From NCBI GenBank assembly GCA_020343715.1, contig CP070808.1, positions 77,208 to 85,695 of the forward strand: a DNA stretch of 8,488 bases. The letters are read 5' to 3'. The stretch comes from Thermoplasmata archaeon (GTDB lineage: Archaea > Thermoplasmatota > DTKX01 > GCA-020343715). A program made the position numbers and the translations under genes. The first letter of the stretch is position 1. Every line of letters starts with the position of its first letter. Below are positions 5,358 through 8,488 of this stretch, in pieces. Under the pieces are notes generated by a model that had not been told where the DNA came from, ran no database searches, and saw only the letters and a program-made list of their open reading frames with translations.

Positions 5358-5476
5358 CCTTCGAACCTTTTCGAAGGATATAGGAGGATATCGGGGCGAT
5401 TAGGGACGTGATTTCAGGATACTGGCCATCGAATTGGCCGATGCTACAATATTCGAATATTGGTACAAGTTTCGAA
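5358..5476. promoter_or_regulatory. Cluster of TTCGAA palindromes upstream of the TSP3-repeat gene; candidate operator array
   Basis: Four exact copies of the palindrome TTCGAA lie at 5360, 5370, 5452 and 5471. Two of them form the arms of a perfect inverted repeat, CCTTCGAA-CCTT-TTCGAAGG (5358-5377), and a third is the centre of a perfect 16-bp palindrome, CAATATTCGAATATTG (5447-5462). Between them are GGATAT twice at 10-bp spacing (5376, 5386) and a GGCCA-TCGAAT-TGGCC inverted repeat (5424-5439). One TTCGAA is expected by chance about every 4 kb. The neighbour to the right, rtcB, ends here, so the only gene starting from this region is the secreted-protein gene. Binding by a dimeric regulator is inference. 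Confidence 0.6.
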
Positions 5477-5503
5477 CGATATGACATCGCTCCAATCCGA
5501 GGG

Positions 5504-5519
5504 GGGATCCCTAGGGCCC
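5504..5519. repeat. Three overlapping palindromes just after the rtcB stop
   Basis: GGGATCCC (5504-5511), CCCTAGGG (5509-5516) and GGGCCC (5514-5519) interlock within 16 bp, starting 2 nt beyond the rtcB TAA. On the transcript the outer GGGG and CCCC could pair around a 10-nt loop. No T-run follows in the minus direction, so a terminator role is uncertain; it may be a 3'-end stabilising structure. Confidence 0.35.
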
Positions 5520-5520
5520 C

Positions 5521-6975
5521 TTAACCCTTCATGACGCCCATGGGGACGAGCCTCGCCACCTTGCGGGAGATGCCTCCCCTGTGGGTGACGTCGACGACCT
5601 GGTCGATGTCCTTGTAGGCGTCGGGAGCCTCCTCGGCCAGCACCTTCATGCTCTCTCCCCTCACGTAGATGCCCCGGTTGCCCAGCTCCCGGACGATGTT
5701 CTCCGCCCGGAAGGTCTTTACCGACCGGGTCCGGCTCATGCGCCTGCCGGCGCCGTGGCAGGTGGACCCCCAGGTGTCCTCCAGGGCCTGCTGGGTGCCC
5801 ACTAGGAGGTAGGAGGCGGAGCCCATGTCCCCGGGGATGATGACCGGCTGGCCCACATCGGCGTAATCGGCGGACAGCTCGGGCCTCCCCGCCGGGAATG
5901 CCCTGGTGGCCCCCTTACGGTGGACCAGCAGTCTCTCCCGCTTGCCGTCGACTAGGTGCTCCTCCCGCTTGGCTATGTTGTGGGCCACGTCGTAGACCAG
6001 GCGCATGCCCAGGTCCTCGGGGGTGGAGCCCAGGACCTCGCCGAAGCTCTCCCGGACCCAGTGCATGATGAGCTGGCGGTTAGTCCAGGCGTAGTTGGCG
6101 GCCGCCGCCATGCCGCCCAGGTAGCCCTCCCCCTCGGGGGATTCGACCGGCACGCAGGCCAGCTGGCGGTCGGGAAGGTCGATACCGTACTCCTTGACCG
6201 CACGCTCCATGACCCGAAGGTGGTCCGAGCACACCTGGTGGCCGAACCCCCGGGAGCCCGTGTGGATCATGACGGTGACCTGTCCCTCCCTCTCGATGCC
6301 GAAGGCGCTGGCCATGTCCGGCTCGTAGATTCGGTCCACCCGCTGGACCTCCAGGAAGTGGTTACCGGCTCCCAGGGTGCCCAGCTGGGGCCTTCCTCTC
6401 TTCCTGGCCTTGTCGGAGACGTGGCCCGGGTCGGCCCCCGCCATGGATCCCCCCTCCTCGATGTGGGCCAGGTCCTCCTCCCAGCCGTAGCCCTCCTTCA
6501 CGGCCCAGGTTACGCCCTCGGTCATCACCTCGTTGAGCTGGTGGTCGGTGAGGCGCAGCTTGCCCTTGGAGCCCAGACCCGAGGGCACGTTCACGAACAT
6601 GGTGTCCACCAGGGTCCTCACCTGGTCGGTGATGTCCGCCGCGTCCAGGTCGGTGCGCAGGAGGCGGACCCCGCAGTTGATGTCGTATCCCACGCCCCCG
6701 GGGGACACGACCCCGTCGGACTCGCGGGTCGCGGCGACACCGCCGATGGGGAACCCGTAGCCGAAGTGGATGTCGGGCATGGCCATGGAGTCCCCCACGA
6801 TGCCCGGCAGCGTGGCCACGTTTACGACCTGGTCCAGGGCGTTGTCCTTGATGATGGGACCGAGCATCTGCTCGCTGGCGTAGAACCTGCCGTCGGTGCG
6901 CATGCCAGGGCGGGTGGACCGGGGTATGGTCCAGACCACTTCGCCCCTCTGCTCGATGACCTCCCTCCAGTCCAT
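5521..6975 (-). CDS. rtcB: RNA-splicing ligase RtcB
   Basis: A 484-residue RtcB, the GTP- and Mn2+-dependent ligase that joins RNA 2',3'-cyclic phosphate or 3'-phosphate ends to 5'-hydroxyl ends, sealing tRNA exons in archaea. All known active-site residues are visible: Asp98 and Cys101 in GYDINCG, His206 in GAGNHFLEV, His238 in MIHTGSRGFGHQV, His332 in YDVAHNIAKREEH, and the guanylylated His407 in GSTCHGAGRRMSRT. Spacing matches the Pyrococcus enzyme to within 3-4 residues. The fold is uninterrupted, with no intein. The ATG at 6975 is preferred over a GTG at 6999 because GGGAGG lies 7 nt upstream and MDWREV starts close to the family's usual N-terminus. The archease gene ends 61 bp upstream and a TATA-like ATTTTAA lies between, so rtcB may be read both with archease and from its own promoter. 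It should be active, with no odd substitutions seen. Confidence 0.97.
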   Translation of the reverse strand: MDWREVIEQRGEVVWTIPRSTRPGMRTDGRFYASEQMLGPIIKDNALDQVVNVATLPGIVGDSMAMPDIHFGYGFPIGGVAATRESDGVVSPGGVGYDINCGVRLLRTDLDAADITDQVRTLVDTMFVNVPSGLGSKGKLRLTDHQLNEVMTEGVTWAVKEGYGWEEDLAHIEEGGSMAGADPGHVSDKARKRGRPQLGTLGAGNHFLEVQRVDRIYEPDMASAFGIEREGQVTVMIHTGSRGFGHQVCSDHLRVMERAVKEYGIDLPDRQLACVPVESPEGEGYLGGMAAAANYAWTNRQLIMHWVRESFGEVLGSTPEDLGMRLVYDVAHNIAKREEHLVDGKRERLLVHRKGATRAFPAGRPELSADYADVGQPVIIPGDMGSASYLLVGTQQALEDTWGSTCHGAGRRMSRTRSVKTFRAENIVRELGNRGIYVRGESMKVLAEEAPDAYKDIDQVVDVTHRGGISRKVARLVPMGVMKG

Positions 6976-7012
6976 GACAGGCCCTCCCGGACTGGCCACC
7001 AGTGCCTTGAAC

Positions 7013-7021
7013 GGTTAAAAT
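7013..7021 (-). promoter_or_regulatory. Possible TATA box for rtcB
   Basis: On the minus strand the gap between archease and rtcB reads CTATTTTAACC. It is centred about 42 nt before the rtcB ATG at 6975, predicting a start near 6991 and a leader of about 16 nt containing the GGGAGG ribosome site. The match is moderate, so rtcB may also be served by read-through from mptA-archease. Confidence 0.45.
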
Positions 7022-7036
7022 AGATTGTGCCGGTCC

Positions 7037-7468
7037 TCAGATGTCGAACAGCACCCGGGCCCAACCCTCGTCGGGACGCACCTCCAGGGTGTGGTACGTC
7101 ACCGCCTTGATATCGTGGAGGAGCTGGTGGCGTTCCCGGTCGAGGGGCTCCCCCCTCACCCGGGCGACGGCGTGCCACTCGCCCTCACTCTGGTCCACGT
7201 CCACGTCAACCGAGGAGACCAGCATCCCGTCGGTCTCGAACAGGACCAGCATGTCGGTGAGCAGGTCCACCATCAGGCCCTCCAGGTCCTGGGATGCGAC
7301 CTCCACCTCCCACGTGCGGTAGTCCTCTACTGTTGCGCTGTCGCAGATGAGGTCGAACATGCCCCAGGCCGCGTTGGCATAGAGCTGGCCCAGGGAACCG
7401 CCCCTGGCCCTAATCGCCACGTCGGCGGTGACCTCCACCAGGTCGTACCGCCGGCTCTCCTCGGACAT
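7037..7468 (-). CDS. Archease, RtcB activator
   Basis: A 143-residue archease, the small metal-binding protein that lets RtcB turn over repeatedly by promoting its guanylylation. Family features, numbered from the start used here: TADVAIRARG near residues 14-23, ANAAWGMFDLICD near 31-43, DLEGLMVDLLTDMLVLFETDG near 60-80, and the C-terminal block DIKAVTYHTLEV followed by GWARVLFDI. The Asp of TAD and the terminal D-I, which I recall as part of the metal site, are present. The motif is normally HTAD, but here the His is Val (EVTAD), encoded GTC, not one base from a His codon. The ATG at 7468 is chosen because GAGGTG, overlapping the mptA stop region, lies about 6 nt upstream; a GTG at 7477 would add three residues and lose that spacing. 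Only 10 bp separate it from mptA, so the two are almost surely co-transcribed, with rtcB next. Confidence 0.93.
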   Translation of the reverse strand: MSEESRRYDLVEVTADVAIRARGGSLGQLYANAAWGMFDLICDSATVEDYRTWEVEVASQDLEGLMVDLLTDMLVLFETDGMLVSSVDVDVDQSEGEWHAVARVRGEPLDRERHQLLHDIKAVTYHTLEVRPDEGWARVLFDI

Positions 7469-7478
7469 CCGTCCCACC

Positions 7479-8372
7479 TCACATGCGAAGCTCGCCCAGG
7501 GTGGTGACCCTCTCAGCGAACGCGTTGTGCTTGTGGATCGATTCCTTGCTCTCCGACCTGACGATGACGGTGGCCTCGTCGGGCAGGTGCGGGTACTGGC
7601 GCACGACGGCGTCCAGGATGTCCCGGACGATGTCCTCCACGAACTTGGGGTTGGAGTGGGCCTGGAGCACCAGACGGGCCTCGTCGGTCCGCTTCAGGAG
7701 CTCCTTGGTGGGGGCGCTGAGCTCGGCCTCAACCAGGTCTATCATCGAGTTGGCCTCGATCTCCACGTCCTCCGGGACCTCCAGCATGAGGGTGGCCACG
7801 TTCCGCTGATTGTGGCTCATCATGGGCAGCTCCTCCACGGTGTCCGCCAGATCGGGCCTCTCCTCGGCGATGATCTGCCTGACACCCTCCATGGAGCAGG
7901 GACAGGCGGAGATGCCCACCACCTCCACGCCGATGAGCTTCTTGACCGTGACCGGGTCCTCACGCCGCGCCTGGGCACGGGCCAGCAACCGGTACCGCTC
8001 CAGCGAGGTGCGGCCGTTGCCCACCTCCCGTTCCAGGAAGTAGTCCGCCTTGGCCTGGGCCTGGGACCAGCCCGCGTACTCGTGGCGGACGAGAAGCTCC
8101 CTGGCCAGGCGCAGGCACAGGTCCTCGAGGCTGGTGACGGGGTCCCGGACGCTGGTGTCCACCGCCTCGCCCAGAACCTCCACGTTCCGGGACATGTGTG
8201 AGCCCTTCTGACCCGGTGGCAGGTCGACGAACACGTCTATGACGGGCTGTAGGACCACCTCCCCCTCGGGGCGACGCACCTGCACGGGCTTGACCAGGTT
8301 GGTCACCCCCACTCGGGTCAGCTTGTACCTACCCTTGGGCTCCCAGGCCTGGACGTCAGTGTCTCTTGGCAC
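7479..8372 (-). CDS. mptA: GTP cyclohydrolase MptA (FolE2/GCYH-IB family)
   Basis: A 297-residue type IB/IV GTP cyclohydrolase, a metal-dependent enzyme that opens GTP. In methanogens MptA makes 7,8-dihydroneopterin 2',3'-cyclic phosphate for methanopterin; in haloarchaea the homologue also feeds archaeosine synthesis. Seen from the start used here: DVQAWEP and LTRVGVTNL at the N-terminus, LPPGQKGSHMSRN (51-63), ACPCSM (156-161, with the metal-ligand Cys), SHNQRN (186-191) and SESKESIHKHNAFAE (273-287), all family hallmarks. The frame stays open to an ATG at 8462 and on to the window edge, but the 30 extra residues do not resemble the family, which opens around DVQ. A TATA box (TTTAAAAG) lies within that stretch, 26-27 nt before the GTG at 8372, so a leaderless GTG start is preferred. 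The ATG at 8462, behind GGGTGGT, is the alternative. It heads the mptA-archease-rtcB cluster, ending 10 bp before archease. Confidence 0.93.
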   Translation of the reverse strand: MPRDTDVQAWEPKGRYKLTRVGVTNLVKPVQVRRPEGEVVLQPVIDVFVDLPPGQKGSHMSRNVEVLGEAVDTSVRDPVTSLEDLCLRLARELLVRHEYAGWSQAQAKADYFLEREVGNGRTSLERYRLLARAQARREDPVTVKKLIGVEVVGISACPCSMEGVRQIIAEERPDLADTVEELPMMSHNQRNVATLMLEVPEDVEIEANSMIDLVEAELSAPTKELLKRTDEARLVLQAHSNPKFVEDIVRDILDAVVRQYPHLPDEATVIVRSESKESIHKHNAFAERVTTLGELRM

Positions 8373-8394
8373 GACGTTGGGAATGGGCCGTCCC

Positions 8395-8402
8395 CTTTTA
8401 AA
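8395..8402 (-). promoter_or_regulatory. TATA box implying leaderless mptA transcript
   Basis: TTTAAAAG on the minus strand, flanked by GCC and GGG in otherwise GC-rich DNA, is centred 26-27 nt upstream of the GTG at 8372. That is the distance from TATA box to transcription start in archaea, so the transcript would begin on or next to the start codon. No Shine-Dalgarno precedes the GTG, which agrees with leaderless translation. Confidence 0.6.
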
Positions 8403-8488
8403 GGCTTGTGCCCCACCCATTCCCTGGTCCTCATCGATAGGCACTGGAAAGCCAACGGTCATATACCACCCCCGCGAATCGCTGGACG

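Noticed and set aside
5289..5520. tRNA or structured small RNA in the longest intergenic gap
   Set aside because: No acceptor/T-loop pattern such as GTTCGAATC with paired arms is present; the TTCGAA copies resemble a T-loop core but lack the surrounding tRNA stems.
5521..6999. Intein or insertion within rtcB
   Set aside because: Spacing of all active-site residues matches the Pyrococcus enzyme within a few residues, so nothing is inserted.
5956..7023. 355-codon open frame on the plus strand
   Set aside because: It is antisense to rtcB, Val/Gly/His/Leu-rich without domain features, and explained by high third-position GC.
7428..8201. 257-codon plus-strand frame opposite mptA
   Set aside because: It is a shadow of mptA with no motifs and no promoter or ribosome site.

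Overview
The window reads as archaeal chromosome, most likely from a GC-rich member of the Thermoplasmatota or a related euryarchaeal lineage. The domain call is firm: it carries ribosomal protein S8e, SRP19, archease, archaeal-type RtcB and MptA, uses TATA-box promoters, and has GGTG/GAGGTGA Shine-Dalgarno sites. The phylum call is an inference from gene style and the acidic TSP3-repeat secreted protein. Coding density is high, third codon positions are strongly G/C, and the few intergenic gaps are visibly AT-richer. No tRNA, rRNA, CRISPR array, insertion sequence or integrase was seen.

Layout, left to right. (1) Positions 1-2504, minus strand: a probable redox cluster, transcribed right to left. 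It holds a metallo-beta-lactamase-fold hydrolase with an unusual Arg-rich tail, then a GlcD/DLD-type FAD-binding oxidase, then the first 27 codons of a probable Fe-S partner that starts on a GTG overlapping the oxidase stop and leaves the window at residues resembling a CxxC cluster motif. (2) 2555-3127, minus: a DUF2148 protein with a Cys-rich, probable 4Fe-4S segment. (3) 3128-3233: a compact divergent promoter region. (4) 3234-3930, plus: S8e (TTG start) and SRP19, an apparent two-gene translation/secretion operon, ending at a GC-rich hairpin between convergent genes. (5) 3987-5288, minus: a secreted, very acidic protein with about ten TSP3-like calcium-binding repeats and a C-terminal beta-rich domain. 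(6) 5289-5520: a 232-bp non-coding region with a strong TATA box and a striking cluster of TTCGAA palindromes. (7) 5521-8462, minus: mptA, then archease, then rtcB. This joins the GTP cyclohydrolase that starts pterin and probably archaeosine synthesis to the RNA ligase RtcB and its activator.

Three start sites differ from the longest open frame: mptA (probably a leaderless GTG at 8372), archease (ATG at 7468) and rtcB (ATG at 6975). The most unusual signals are the TTCGAA/palindrome array upstream of the secreted protein, the FAD oxidase that lacks two hallmark motifs of its family, and the archease in which a His I recall as conserved is Val. I did not find a clearly new multi-gene system. 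The best candidates for something undescribed are the regulatory array at 5358-5476 and the hydrolase / FAD oxidase / Fe-S cluster at 1-2504.
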